From Paraburkholderia hospita (GTDB lineage Bacteria; Pseudomonadota; Gammaproteobacteria; Burkholderiales; Burkholderiaceae), in contig NZ_CP026107.1 of NCBI RefSeq assembly GCF_002902965.1, forward strand, positions 868,001-932,000: a stretch of 64,000 bases of DNA, given 5' to 3'. The notes below the pieces were generated by a model. It was not told where the DNA came from and ran no database searches. It saw only the letters and a program-made list of their open reading frames with translations. Positions 1 to 8,713 of the stretch are shown piece by piece (position 1 is the first letter of the stretch; every line of letters begins with the position of its first letter). Position numbers and translations under genes: made by a program.

Positions 1-252
1 TGTTTCCGCGTTGCCGTGAAAGAGGACGAACGTGCCGCGCGGCGCTGCGGCGGCAGGCGTTGCGACATAGCCCGCGTAGAGTCCGTCGACATGCCACGGC
101 TCGACGTCGTAGGCGCCGTGATGCCCTGTCGGCGTGCCGGGGATGTCGAGCGGCGCAGGCAGCAGCATGCGGTCCTGCATCAGGTAGAGCGCGATCAGCG
201 CGACCACGTACGCGACGAGCGCGAGGCGGACGCAGAACTTGATCATCGACAT
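1..252 (-). CDS. Alpha/beta hydrolase, N-terminal part (runs off window edge)
   Basis: The reverse strand reads without a stop from an ATG at 252 to the window edge, 84 codons. Residues about 5-22 form one hydrophobic segment (signal anchor), followed by a proline-rich linker. Near residue 80 is the motif FHGNAE, the oxyanion-loop HGN motif of the membrane-anchored alpha/beta hydrolases of the FrsA/BEM46-like group. The catalytic serine, acid and histidine lie outside the window, so the enzyme class cannot be refined. It is probably an inner-membrane-anchored hydrolase facing the periplasm. A second ATG lies at codon 3; the first was kept. Confidence 0.75.
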   Translation of the reverse strand, partial: MSMIKFCVRLALVAYVVALIALYLMQDRMLLPAPLDIPGTPTGHHGAYDVEPWHVDGLYAGYVATPAAAAPRGTFVLFHGNAET

Positions 253-375
253 GTCCGTGTCCGTCACAGGTTGTCATTCTTCTGGATCAACAACACGACG
301 AGCCGTCGAAACCGATGCCGGCTTCGAACAGCTCGTCGTGGACTGGTCTATGCCCGCCGCAGCGGGCGAGGGCGG

Positions 376-591
376 TTACGCGTGCGCGTGACGGTCCTCG
401 GTGAGGGCCTTCAGGCGGGCGTCGCCTGCGTCTTTCGCGGCCGCTCGGGTTGAGTACTTTTCGTCGGAAACGAGCGTGCGTTTCACTTCGCGTGCACCGA
501 AATCGATCAGTGCAATCACCCACACGAAATCGCCCGCCTGTTCGGCCGTTTGCACGAAGGCGCGCACGTCGCCCTTGTCGTCTGCTTTCAT
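376..591 (-). CDS. Small conserved hypothetical protein, 71 aa
   Basis: The start is set at the ATG at 591 because a strong Shine-Dalgarno (AGGAGGT) sits seven bases upstream. The frame stays open further upstream, but that part looks non-coding. The protein is soluble and charged, with a YST-RAAAKDAGDARL stretch suggesting a short alpha-helical fold, and ends in a His-rich tail (DRHAHA). I do not recognise a named family. It is monocistronic and divergent from the ParA gene, with a shared 229-bp promoter region (592-820) in which I saw no clear operator. Confidence 0.6.
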   Translation of the reverse strand: MKADDKGDVRAFVQTAEQAGDFVWVIALIDFGAREVKRTLVSDEKYSTRAAAKDAGDARLKALTEDRHAHA

Positions 592-820
592 CGTGACCTC
601 CTGATATGTTCGCGCAATAGATGGCGCACATCCAGCATGACCGATGCCCGGCACGGTGTCTGAGGGCGTTCGGCCGCGATGCGCCTGAAACGATTCTAGG
701 CCATGAAATCGCGTCGCACGACCTGCGCGTCGTCCACGCGCTTTATGGCGCGCCTCGCCCGGTAGTCTGGCTGATGTATGCTGCTGGTTTTTCGGGCAGA
801 TCGACAGCAAGAGGGGACAT

Positions 821-1585
821 ATGCGGCGCGTCGTATTCAATCAGAAGGGTGGTGTCGGCAAATCGACCATCGTATGCAACCTGGCGGCGATCAGCGCGCG
901 TGAAGGGCTGCGCACGCTTGTCATCGATCTCGATGCGCAAGGCAATTCGAGCCAGTATCTGCTCGGCTCGCGCGCGAGCGAAGTCAATCCCACCGTGGCC
1001 GGTTTCTTCGAAACGGCGTTGACGTTCAGCTTCAAGCCCGTCGATGTGACGTCGTTCATTCATCCGACGCCATTCGACAATCTGGACATCATGCCCGCGC
1101 ACGCGGATCTCGACACGCTGCACGGCAAGCTCGAATCGCGCTACAAGATCTACAAGCTGCGCGATGCGCTCAACGAACTCGACATGTACGATGCCGTCTA
1201 CATCGACACGCCGCCCGCGTTGAATTTCTACACGCGCTCCGCGCTGATCGCCGTCGAGCGCTGTCTGATTCCGTTCGACTGCGATGACTTCTCGCGCCGC
1301 GCGCTCTATACGCTGCTCGATAACGTGAAGGAAATCCAGCAGGACCACAATGATGCGCTGCACGTCGAAGGCATCGTGATCAACCAGTTTCAGCCGCGCG
1401 CGAGCCTGCCGCAGCAACTGGTCGACGAACTGGTGAGCGAAGGCTTGCCCGTGCTCGAATCGAGGCTGTCGTCGTCCATCAAGATCAAGGAATCGCACCA
1501 GCACGCGAAGCCTGTGATTCACCTCGATCCGCGGCACAAGCTCTCGCTCGAGTATCTGGCGCTGCATCGCGAACTGGCGGGTTAG
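821..1585 (+). CDS. ParA/Soj-family ATPase, orphan
   Basis: 254 aa. The N-terminus carries the deviant Walker A motif KGGVGKST (residues 9-16), with the signature lysine of ParA/MinD ATPases. DLDAQGNSS (about 39-47) and YIDTPPALNF (about 127-136) are the Walker A' and Walker B regions of the family. Length fits chromosomal ParA-like proteins. The start has a good purine-rich site (GAGGGGA). No parB, parS-like repeat or other partition gene is adjacent, so it is an orphan. It may position a protein or complex on the nucleoid or membrane rather than segregate a replicon. The partner is unknown. Confidence 0.9.
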   Translation: MRRVVFNQKGGVGKSTIVCNLAAISAREGLRTLVIDLDAQGNSSQYLLGSRASEVNPTVAGFFETALTFSFKPVDVTSFIHPTPFDNLDIMPAHADLDTLHGKLESRYKIYKLRDALNELDMYDAVYIDTPPALNFYTRSALIAVERCLIPFDCDDFSRRALYTLLDNVKEIQQDHNDALHVEGIVINQFQPRASLPQQLVDELVSEGLPVLESRLSSSIKIKESHQHAKPVIHLDPRHKLSLEYLALHRELAG

Positions 1586-1698
1586 CCGGGGCCAATCCTT
1601 ACCAGATTCCAGAGACAACTCACCAGATTCGATCTATCGATTAGCACGGTCGTACGCATAGAATCGCCTCCAGACCAACACAACAAAGGAGGAGATCG

Positions 1699-2427
1699 AT
1701 GAGGCCATACCGGGCTATCACCCTTGCGGCCGCGTTGCTGACGGGCTCGGCCGCGCATGCGCAGAGCGCGGGTAGTTTCGTGGCGAATGTCGGCTGGTTT
1801 CATCTCGCGCCGCAGTCGTCGAGTCAACCGTTCAGCATCAATGCGCTGGGCTCGACGATGACCGCGAGCGGGTCGGGCGCCAGTGTCGACGGCGCCGATA
1901 CCGTGGGGTTCACCGCGACGTATTTCATCACCGATCACATCGCGGCAGAAGGCGTGTTCGGCGTGCCGCCGAAATTCACGCTGTCGGGCACGGGCACGCT
2001 CGCGGGACTCGGCGAACTGGGCAAGGCGTATGAGTGGAGCCCGACGCTATTGCTGAAGTATTACTTCAACGATGCGCAAAGCCATTTCCGTCCGTACCTC
2101 GGTGCGGGCGTGGCCTATGTCTGGTATAGCGGCGTGAAGCTCAGTTCGGCGATGTCGAGTGGCGCATTTCTTTACTCTTCGACTTATGGCACCGCGCTTG
2201 AAGGGCAGACATCGGCGAAGTTGAGCAGTTCGTTTGCGCCCGTCATCAACGCGGGCTTCACGTACAACTTCGACAAGCACTGGTCGGCGGGCGTGTCGCT
2301 GTCGTATATGTGGCTATCGACGCGCGCAACGCTGACGACCCATTCGAGCGTCGGCACGGTGACGAGCACATCGAAACTCCACGTGGACCCTATCGTTTCC
2401 TTTGTGTCGGTCGGATATCGCTTCTGA
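1699..2427 (+). CDS. OmpW-family outer-membrane protein
   Basis: 242 aa with a cleavable signal peptide (residues 1-22, AHAQ cleavage region). The mature part alternates hydrophobic and polar residues, as in an eight-strand beta barrel. It contains an OmpW-like TATYFITDHIAAEG segment, a YLGAGVAYVW segment, and a C-terminal aromatic residue (VGYRF) needed for BAM insertion. OmpW proteins form narrow hydrophobic channels in the outer membrane for small lipophilic molecules. A strong AAGGAGGAG site precedes the ATG. It is transcribed alone and followed by a likely terminator. Confidence 0.88.
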   Translation: MRPYRAITLAAALLTGSAAHAQSAGSFVANVGWFHLAPQSSSQPFSINALGSTMTASGSGASVDGADTVGFTATYFITDHIAAEGVFGVPPKFTLSGTGTLAGLGELGKAYEWSPTLLLKYYFNDAQSHFRPYLGAGVAYVWYSGVKLSSAMSSGAFLYSSTYGTALEGQTSAKLSSSFAPVINAGFTYNFDKHWSAGVSLSYMWLSTRATLTTHSSVGTVTSTSKLHVDPIVSFVSVGYRF

Positions 2428-2464
2428 CTAGAGCTTCAAAGTCATTCTTCAAAAAAGGCAACCA

Positions 2465-2490
2465 GGGGCCCGTCAATCGATGGGCCTTTG
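2465..2490 (+). terminator. Probable intrinsic terminator after the OmpW gene
   Basis: A GGCCC/GGGCC stem (2467-2471 with 2482-2486) closes over a short loop. It is preceded by an A-run and followed by TTTGGCTTTTGG, an imperfect T tract. It lies about 40 bases after the OmpW stop codon. The stem is short, so efficiency is uncertain. Confidence 0.6.
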
Positions 2491-2524
2491 GCTTTTGGTT
2501 TTTGGCGAACAGCAATGCTCGACG

Positions 2525-2944
2525 TCAGTAATCTTCGACAAGGGCGTTATCCAGGCCGAATGTCTTCAATATCTTGAGTGCGCGGTCGGAGACGACGAGC
2601 CGCCAGTCGTCGGCAATGCCGAGATCGCTGCGTCCCGCCGTGCCCGTCACGCATAGCCATAGAAATTCCGGCAATATCCGCTCCGGATAAATTTCTTTAA
2701 ACGAGTCGCTAACCGTTATTTCAACTTCGCGGCATTCGAATCCGCTCGCGCCGGCTTCATTCAACGCATTGGCGGCTTCGCGCGTGATGATCAACGCAGG
2801 GAAGCTCTCCAGTAGCGCATCGCCCAGCCAATTGATAATCCGGTAATGCAGTTTGATGACGGTTGGCGGATGGACGTCAGGATCCAGCACGGTATCCTTT
2901 CCAAGGCCGCCAGCGACTTCGGGTTCGACATAGTAAAACGCCAT
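2525..2944 (-). CDS. Conserved hypothetical, immunity-protein-like, 139 aa
   Basis: 139 aa, acidic and soluble, starting at ATG 2944. The organisation is an N-terminal YYVEPEVAGGLG segment, a central LLESFPALIIT segment, and a C-terminal DDWRLVVSDRALKIL segment. This recalls small immunity-type proteins found beside polymorphic toxins in Proteobacteria. The assignment is by general resemblance only, and no named family is claimed. The surrounding DNA (2945-3060) is distinctly A/T-richer than the rest of the window, and no toxin, Rhs or VgrG gene is adjacent. If it is an immunity protein it is an orphan. Confidence 0.6.
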   Translation of the reverse strand: MAFYYVEPEVAGGLGKDTVLDPDVHPPTVIKLHYRIINWLGDALLESFPALIITREAANALNEAGASGFECREVEITVSDSFKEIYPERILPEFLWLCVTGTAGRSDLGIADDWRLVVSDRALKILKTFGLDNALVEDY

Positions 2945-3129
2945 ATCGCATCGAGATCGGAGTGATCGCTAGTTTTGGCTCACATTCCGGTTATAGCATA
3001 ATAGGGATCAGAAATATTTTCTCGATGCGAAAGGCGATGTAATAACGCAGAGTATTTCGGAAATATTACGCATCGCGCATAGAGCCCGATTGACGGGATT
3101 GAGCGTGGCTCAATGCACGAGCGTAATCG

Positions 3130-3906
3130 TCATCCGAGATGCGCGGCGAATCCCGCTTTGCCGGGCGCGATATCGTCGCGTAACGTGAGGGCGGGAATCT
3201 CGTATGCCCCCGCATTCTGCGGATGAAATGGAATGGGCGGCACCGCCCATAGATTGTCCAGACGTTGCCCGAGCGTATCGCAAGTGGCTGTGTACCGAGC
3301 TTCATCCATCTTGCCGGTTTGGTAGATCACGAACGGCGGCAGCACGTCGAAGCCCGGGTAGTACAGAATCCCGTGATGAATCGGGAACAGGATATCGTCG
3401 ATCGGGCCGTTGATGCCGCGCGGGCCATAGTGCGATTCCCAGCCGCCCGTCGTCACGATCAGCATTGCGCGCTTGCCTGCCAGTGTGCCTTCGCCATAGC
3501 GGTCACCCCAGCGCGCATCGGAATGCTCGCCGACGCCATACGCGAAGCCATACGCATACACGCGCTCCACCCAGCCTTTCAGGATCGCTGGCATCGAGAA
3601 CCACCACAGTGGAAATTGCAGGATCACCGTGTCGGCCCACAACAGCTTCTGCTGTTCCAGTGCGATGTCCTCGCTTTGCAAGCCGTTTTCAAACGCGTGC
3701 TTCGAATCGAGGCTTGGGTCGAAGCGTTCGCCGATGGGCGGAGTCACGCTGTCGCTTGCATCGAGCGATGCCTTCCAGTTCATCGCGTATAGATCCGACA
3801 CCTGCACGGCGTGTCCGCTCTTCTCCAGTCGCGCAATGGAAAAGTCCCTCAGTGCGCCATTCAGCGAGCGCGGTTCGGGGTGAGCATAGACGAGTAATAC
3901 ATTCAT
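3130..3906 (-). CDS. Flavodoxin-fold NAD(P)H:quinone oxidoreductase
   Basis: 258 aa from ATG 3906, preceded by GGAG at nine bases. An upstream GTG at 3927 is less likely. The start NVLLVYAHPEPRSLNGAL is the FMN-binding beta1/loop of the Flavodoxin_2 family (NQO1/MdaB/KefF type). LQFPLWWFSMPAILKGW with VYAYGFAYG forms the active-site and dimer loop. These enzymes make two-electron reductions of quinones in the cytosol and limit redox cycling. It is divergent from a LysR gene 70 bp away, the usual arrangement for regulator control by electrophile or quinone stress. Confidence 0.88.
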   Translation of the reverse strand: MNVLLVYAHPEPRSLNGALRDFSIARLEKSGHAVQVSDLYAMNWKASLDASDSVTPPIGERFDPSLDSKHAFENGLQSEDIALEQQKLLWADTVILQFPLWWFSMPAILKGWVERVYAYGFAYGVGEHSDARWGDRYGEGTLAGKRAMLIVTTGGWESHYGPRGINGPIDDILFPIHHGILYYPGFDVLPPFVIYQTGKMDEARYTATCDTLGQRLDNLWAVPPIPFHPQNAGAYEIPALTLRDDIAPGKAGFAAHLG

Positions 3907-3956
3907 GATTCGATCTCCGTGATTCACGGAAAGCAGCGTAAGTGGCGCTCAGGTAT

Positions 3957-3976
3957 ATTGGAAATGAATTTCTAAT
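3957..3976. promoter_or_regulatory. Candidate LysR operator dyad
   Basis: ATTGGAAAT-GA-ATTTCTAAT is a near-perfect 20-bp inverted repeat (one mismatch pair) with an A/T-rich core in a G/C-rich setting. It lies between the divergent quinone-reductase and LysR genes and abuts the first possible LysR start codon at 3977. The position and symmetry fit an autoregulatory LysR-type binding site. Function is inferred. Confidence 0.5.
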
Positions 3977-4885
3977 ATGCCCGGTATTGCGATGAATAAT
4001 CTCAGACGGTTGGACCTGAACCTGCTGGTCACGCTCGATGCACTCCTCTCCGAACATAACGTGACGCGAGCGGCGGAGCGACTGAACTTCTCTCAACCTT
4101 CGGTGAGCGTGCATCTGGCAAAGCTGCGCGAGATCTTTGGCGATCCGCTATTGCTGCCTGGTCCGCGAGGCATGCGGCCCACCGCGCGAGCGGACGAGCT
4201 GCGAGAGCCGTTGCGCGAAGCGCTCGATGCGCTGGAGCACGTCATGTCGCCTGCGAAGGCATTCGACCCGGCCACGGCGACACAAACGTGGCGAGTGGCG
4301 GCGACGGACTACAGCGAATCTACCGTGCTGCTGCCCGCGTTGAAGGCGTTGCGCTCGGCGGCGCCGGGCACCCGGCTTTCCGTTGTCGAGATGGTGCCGC
4401 CGCGCATCGCGAAGCAGGCGGAACGAGGGGAAATCGACCTCGCCTTTCATACCAGTGACGAGTCGCCTTTGGGCATGCATCGCCGGGTGCTGTTCACGGA
4501 GCGTTATGTGCTGGCCGGCCGCGCGGGCCATCCACGACTCAAACGTCGGCCGACGCCGGCGCAGTTCTGCGAACTGGAGCATGTGATTGTTTCGCCGGAT
4601 GGCGGCGGGTTTCGCGGCGTCACGGATGAAGCACTCGGGCAACTGGGGCTCACACGGCGTGTGGTGCTTTCTGTTCCGCACTTTCTGTTCATGCTGTCCG
4701 TGCTGGCGAGCACGGATCTCGTCGCGATGGTGCCCGAGCGACTGGTTCGGAACATGAGTGCATTGCAGATCGTCAAACCGCCTGTTGACGTGCCCGGCTA
4801 TGAAATGGGGATGCTATGGCATGAGCGATGTCATCGCGACCCGGCGCATCGCTGGCTGCGCGAGCAGATTGCCAATGCTGCGTGA
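3977..4885 (+). CDS. LysR-family transcriptional regulator
   Basis: 302 aa. The N-terminal winged helix (LDLNLLVTLDALLSEHNVTR, then AAERLNFSQPSVSVHLAKLR) resembles the NodD/SyrM-like LysR subgroup, including the long FGDPLLL-G-RGMRPT wing. The C-terminal half is a periplasmic-binding-protein-like effector domain. It probably controls the divergent quinone reductase and itself through the dyad at 3957-3976. ATG 3992 (MNNLRRLDLNLL) is an alternative start that fits typical family N-termini better. Neither start has a strong ribosome site. Confidence 0.9.
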   Translation: MPGIAMNNLRRLDLNLLVTLDALLSEHNVTRAAERLNFSQPSVSVHLAKLREIFGDPLLLPGPRGMRPTARADELREPLREALDALEHVMSPAKAFDPATATQTWRVAATDYSESTVLLPALKALRSAAPGTRLSVVEMVPPRIAKQAERGEIDLAFHTSDESPLGMHRRVLFTERYVLAGRAGHPRLKRRPTPAQFCELEHVIVSPDGGGFRGVTDEALGQLGLTRRVVLSVPHFLFMLSVLASTDLVAMVPERLVRNMSALQIVKPPVDVPGYEMGMLWHERCHRDPAHRWLREQIANAA

Positions 4886-4920
4886 AATCGGTCTCTCCCC
4901 GGTACTGTCGCGGTGCGTGA

Positions 4921-5895
4921 CTAGCGAACTCCCGCTTCGCCGTTTTTGCCGCCTGTTGATTTCCGCTTCCTTTGCAATGAAGGAGAGCGTTCGGTCAAAT
5001 GAGCTGGCGCGTCCTGATCGGGAGAACCTGCAGCCAGGAACTGCCGTCGATATTCGGCGGGAGTCGTTTGCTTCGCTGCCTTGAACTGCCGGTTGAAATT
5101 GGCGACGTTCGTAAACCCCGAGCGGGCAGCGATAACGGCAACGGGCAGGGAAGTGTCAGCCAGCATGCGGCACGCGTGCCCAATGCGAACCCGGGCGATA
5201 TACCGCCCGACGCTCTCACCAATATGCTGGACAAAGTAACGTGTGAGCGTGCGTTCCGACAGGCTGGCCGCCGCACAGAGTTCCGACAGCCGCAGGGGTT
5301 CGGCAAAGCGCGCGTCGATCATTGAAAGGACACGGTTGATCCGCTCGGGCTCATGCCCGGATGGGCCCGTGTTCGCCTGATTGAAGGCACTCGGTGAGGC
5401 GAGCGGGTGGCCCGGCGCGTCGGCGAGCGTGCACAGAATATCGAGTGCCGCACTCAGGCGTTCGCGCGCCACGTTCGACAGCAATTGCTCCAGACGGCCG
5501 CGCATCCATTCACCCGCAGGCGGCTCGAATGCCAGCCCGCACGCGGCCCTGCGTAAAAGCTTACGCAGCGGTTCATATTCACGGCAGCAATCCGCCATAC
5601 GCCGCGCCCAATCGCCGTCGAACCAGATAACAATGGCGACCTGCGGTGCGGACGCTTCGACCGATTGATTCGATGCCCACGTATGCGGCAAATCCGGCGG
5701 AACGAGGACGAGGTCCTCGGCTTCATAGTCGTTGACCGAGTCACCGATGTAGCGCTTGCCACGGCTGTTCATCGTCAGCGTTAACTCGTACTCCGGATGG
5801 TGATGCCATTCGAACGGAATACGCGGGAGCCGCCGATGGTAAACCCGGACCGAACAGTCCTCGCCGAACTCGACATGTTCGTAGGCTGGTTTCAT
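4921..5895 (-). CDS. AraC-family regulator with N-terminal cupin
   Basis: 324 aa. Residues about 1-80 are an AraC-type cupin (RIPFEWHHHPEYELTL, then VLVPPDLPHTW) that would bind a small ligand. Residues about 185-290 hold the two helix-turn-helix motifs (LRLSELCAAASLSERTLTRYF and LPVAVIAARSGFTNVANFNRQFK). It is divergent from the DUF1479 oxygenase gene at 5989 (93 bp between starts), which together with the downstream sugar-binding gene is the most likely target. The ligand is unknown, plausibly a sugar given the neighbours. Confidence 0.88.
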   Translation of the reverse strand: MKPAYEHVEFGEDCSVRVYHRRLPRIPFEWHHHPEYELTLTMNSRGKRYIGDSVNDYEAEDLVLVPPDLPHTWASNQSVEASAPQVAIVIWFDGDWARRMADCCREYEPLRKLLRRAACGLAFEPPAGEWMRGRLEQLLSNVARERLSAALDILCTLADAPGHPLASPSAFNQANTGPSGHEPERINRVLSMIDARFAEPLRLSELCAAASLSERTLTRYFVQHIGESVGRYIARVRIGHACRMLADTSLPVAVIAARSGFTNVANFNRQFKAAKQTTPAEYRRQFLAAGSPDQDAPAHLTERSPSLQRKRKSTGGKNGEAGVR

Positions 5896-5988
5896 GGCCG
5901 AAAACGCAAATGAATTGCCTGAATAGTATCACTACGGCTTGCGTGCGCGTCATATGCTACCGGACACGAAATGCAAACGGAGACGATC

Positions 5989-7233
5989 ATGGCGCTGGAA
6001 ATCGATGATTTGCCGGGCGCAATCCGGCAGGCAAAAAAGGAGCTGCGCGCGGCATTGCCGAACTACCGGGAGGTCTTTGCCGAAGTCGAGAAAGCGATCG
6101 GCGAAGAGGCGAAGCGGATTGCCAGTGAGCGCGATCGTGGGGAAAACGTCATTCCTGAGATTCAGTTCTCCGACATCGCCGGACAACGTGTTACTGCCGA
6201 GCAGATCGCACTCGTCAAGGCACGCGGCGCATGTGTGATTCGAAATGTCTTCTCCCGCGCTCTGGTGCAGAGCTGGGACGAAGATATCGCCCATTACGTG
6301 GAGCGAAACAATCTCGACAAGCGCCTCGAAAACCGCGCCGAGGACAAATATTTTGGCCAGTTGGCCTCGAGCAAGCCGCAGATCTACGGCGTGTACTGGT
6401 CGAAGCCACAAGTGCTGGCCCGTCAGTCAGAATCGCTGACGGCTGCACGTGTATTCCTCAACAAACTCTGGCGAAACGAGAGCGACGGACGCGTTCACTT
6501 CGATCCGGAGCATGTGCCTGTCTATGCCGACCGTCTGCGTCGGCGGCCACCTGGCTCAGCGTCGCTCGGCTTGTCGGCGCATTGCGACGGCGGGTCCGTC
6601 GAGCGTTGGATCGAAAGCAATTTTCGCAAGGTGTACCGCCACGTGTTTGCCGGCAACTGGCGTGATTACGATGCATTCGACGCCGCTTTCCGGCCCGACG
6701 TAGAAGAGATCGCGTCACCGGCCGTCTGCTCGATGTTCCGCACCTTCCAGGGCTGGACAGCGTTGACGCCGCAGGGACCGGGCGACGGCACGCTGCAACT
6801 CGTGCCCATCGCCAATTCGATGGTGTACATCCTGCTGCGCGCACTTCAGGACGACGTCGACGACGACGACCTTTGCGGGGCCATGCCGGGTCGGGCGCTC
6901 TCGATCAAGCGGGAATTTCATGCGCCATTGTTCGAGGCGTTGTCGTCCATTCCCAAAATGGAAGCAGGCGACACCGTGTTCTGGCACAGCGACGTCATTC
7001 ATGCGGTAGAAGACGAGCATAAGGGCGCGGGTTACAGCAACGTGATGTATATCGCCTCGGTGCCCGCGTGCGGCAAAAACGATGCTTATCTGAAGCGTCA
7101 GCTGCCGAGCTTCCTGAAAGGCGAAAGCCCGCCTGATTTCCCGACTGACCACTTTGAAGTCGATTTCACCGGCCGTGCGACACCCGACGACCTGACGCCA
7201 CTTGGCAAGGCGCAACTCGGGTTTGATCTGTAG
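5989..7233 (+). CDS. DUF1479 (YbiU-like) putative Fe(II)/2-oxoglutarate oxygenase
   Basis: 414 aa from ATG 5989, chosen because ACGGAG sits eight bases upstream. An ATG at 5971 overlaps that site. The protein resembles E. coli YbiU over its full length. It has a SAHCDGG segment (H198, D200) and a GDTVFWHSDVIHAVE segment (H333/H338), which together supply the HxD...H iron ligands of cupin-fold dioxygenases. The substrate is unknown. It is followed by a sugar-binding ABC protein and divergent from an AraC regulator, suggesting a sugar- or glycoside-linked role. A strong stem-loop separates it from the next gene. Confidence 0.82.
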   Translation: MALEIDDLPGAIRQAKKELRAALPNYREVFAEVEKAIGEEAKRIASERDRGENVIPEIQFSDIAGQRVTAEQIALVKARGACVIRNVFSRALVQSWDEDIAHYVERNNLDKRLENRAEDKYFGQLASSKPQIYGVYWSKPQVLARQSESLTAARVFLNKLWRNESDGRVHFDPEHVPVYADRLRRRPPGSASLGLSAHCDGGSVERWIESNFRKVYRHVFAGNWRDYDAFDAAFRPDVEEIASPAVCSMFRTFQGWTALTPQGPGDGTLQLVPIANSMVYILLRALQDDVDDDDLCGAMPGRALSIKREFHAPLFEALSSIPKMEAGDTVFWHSDVIHAVEDEHKGAGYSNVMYIASVPACGKNDAYLKRQLPSFLKGESPPDFPTDHFEVDFTGRATPDDLTPLGKAQLGFDL

Positions 7234-7244
7234 TTGAAACGGGC

Positions 7245-7277
7245 ACGCATGCGCGGTCGCTCTGATTGCGCATGCGT
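7245..7277 (+). promoter_or_regulatory. Strong intergenic stem-loop between oxygenase and sugar-binding genes
   Basis: ACGCATGCGC (7245-7254) and GCGCATGCGT (7268-7277) are perfect 10-bp inverted repeats around a 13-base loop. There is no T tract, so this is not a typical intrinsic terminator. Placed directly before a periplasmic binding-protein gene, it could stabilise that transcript segment or cause partial termination to set expression ratios. Role inferred. Confidence 0.55.
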
Positions 7278-7311
7278 TGCTCCAACCATAAAGAAAAATT
7301 CGGAGACTGCA

Positions 7312-8559
7312 ATGAAACGATCACTGACATCGGTGGCGACGGCTGCCGCGCTGCTTATCGCCGGTACACATGCTGCACTTGCCGCCGAACAGCTTTCGGT
7401 ATTGCACTGGTGGACCTCTGGCGGCGAATCGAAAGCAATCCGGGTGCTCAAGGACGACATGAGCAAACAGGGCTACGAGTGGAAAGACTTCGCTATCGCG
7501 GGAGGCGCGGGTGCGGCGGCCATGACCGCGCTGAAGACGCAGGTTATCTCGGGTAACGCACCGTCGGCCGCGCAGATCAAGGGGCCGCTGATTCAGGACT
7601 GGGCGGAGCAGGGGTCGCTGGTCACGATCGATCAGGCCGCGACTGATTGGAAAGCGCACATGCCCGCGCGAATAGACAGTGACGTGAAGGCGGGCGGGCA
7701 CTATGTGGCCGCACCTTTTTCCGTACATCGCATCAACTGGCTGTGGATCAACAAAGCGGACCTGGACAAAGTCGGAGGTACGCCGCCCACGACATGGCCG
7801 GAGTTCTTCGCGCTCGCCGACAAGTTTCGCGCTGCGGGCATCACGCCTGTCGCGCATGGCGGTCAACCCTGGCAGGATATGACCATCTGGGAGGCAGTCG
7901 TGCTGTCACAGGGCGCGGACTTCTATCGCAAAGCGCTCATCGATCTCGATCAGAAAACGCTGACTTCGCCGCAGATGGTGCAGGTGTTCGAGACGGTCCA
8001 GAAGATCCGGACTTACTTCGATAAGGGCTATCACGGCCGCGACTGGAATCTCGCTACGGCGATGGTGATTTCCGGCTCGGGCGGCATGCAGTTCATGGGC
8101 GACTGGGCAAAGGGCGAGTTCACCAACGCGAACAAGAAGGCGGATGTCGACTATATCTGCGCGGCGGCGCCCGGCACCGCGAATGCCTACACATACACGG
8201 CGGATACGTTCGTGTTCTATCAGCAGAACGGCAAGAAGGACGCGACACCGGGACAGATTGCGCTTGCCAAAACGATCATGTCCGTTGATTTTCAGCAGCA
8301 GTTTAGTCTGTACAAGGGTTCCATTCCTGTCAGGCTGGATGTACCCATGGACAAGTTCGATAGTTGCGCCAAGAAATCACGCGCGGACGAGCAGGCGACG
8401 ATTCAATCCGGCGGGTTCTTGCCTTCGTTGGCTTTCGGTGAACTTCAGTCGCCGGTTACTGCGGGTGCAATCACCGACGTCGTGACGAATTTCATGAGCT
8501 CGAACGAGGATGCAAAAGAGGGCGTGCGCAAGCTTGCTGCTGCTGCAAAGGTCAAGTGA
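7312..8559 (+). CDS. Sugar ABC transporter substrate-binding protein (glucose/mannose-type)
   Basis: 415 aa from ATG 7312, preceded by CGGAG. Residues 1-24 are a Sec signal peptide (TAAALLIAGTHAALA). The mature start EQLSVLHWWTSGGESKA is typical of family-1 sugar-binding proteins of the GtsA/glucose group, and the length matches. Such proteins capture monosaccharides or oligosaccharides in the periplasm and deliver them to two MalF/MalG-like permeases. No permease or ATPase gene follows; the next genes are a UPF0303 protein and a beta-galactosidase. It is therefore an orphan receptor that must share a transporter encoded elsewhere. Confidence 0.9.
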   Translation: MKRSLTSVATAAALLIAGTHAALAAEQLSVLHWWTSGGESKAIRVLKDDMSKQGYEWKDFAIAGGAGAAAMTALKTQVISGNAPSAAQIKGPLIQDWAEQGSLVTIDQAATDWKAHMPARIDSDVKAGGHYVAAPFSVHRINWLWINKADLDKVGGTPPTTWPEFFALADKFRAAGITPVAHGGQPWQDMTIWEAVVLSQGADFYRKALIDLDQKTLTSPQMVQVFETVQKIRTYFDKGYHGRDWNLATAMVISGSGGMQFMGDWAKGEFTNANKKADVDYICAAAPGTANAYTYTADTFVFYQQNGKKDATPGQIALAKTIMSVDFQQQFSLYKGSIPVRLDVPMDKFDSCAKKSRADEQATIQSGGFLPSLAFGELQSPVTAGAITDVVTNFMSSNEDAKEGVRKLAAAAKVK

Positions 8560-8713
8560 AGGTGCGTTTAAAGATCACAAGACACCCTACAGTTTCGAAC
8601 TGCCTGATTCGCGAAAAACCAATGGGCAGTACTGTGACAGTTCACCGGGGCGGAGGAGCCGGCTCTTTCATTAACTTCTACTGGAGGGGCGGACCCGCTC
8701 CGATTTCTTCGAT

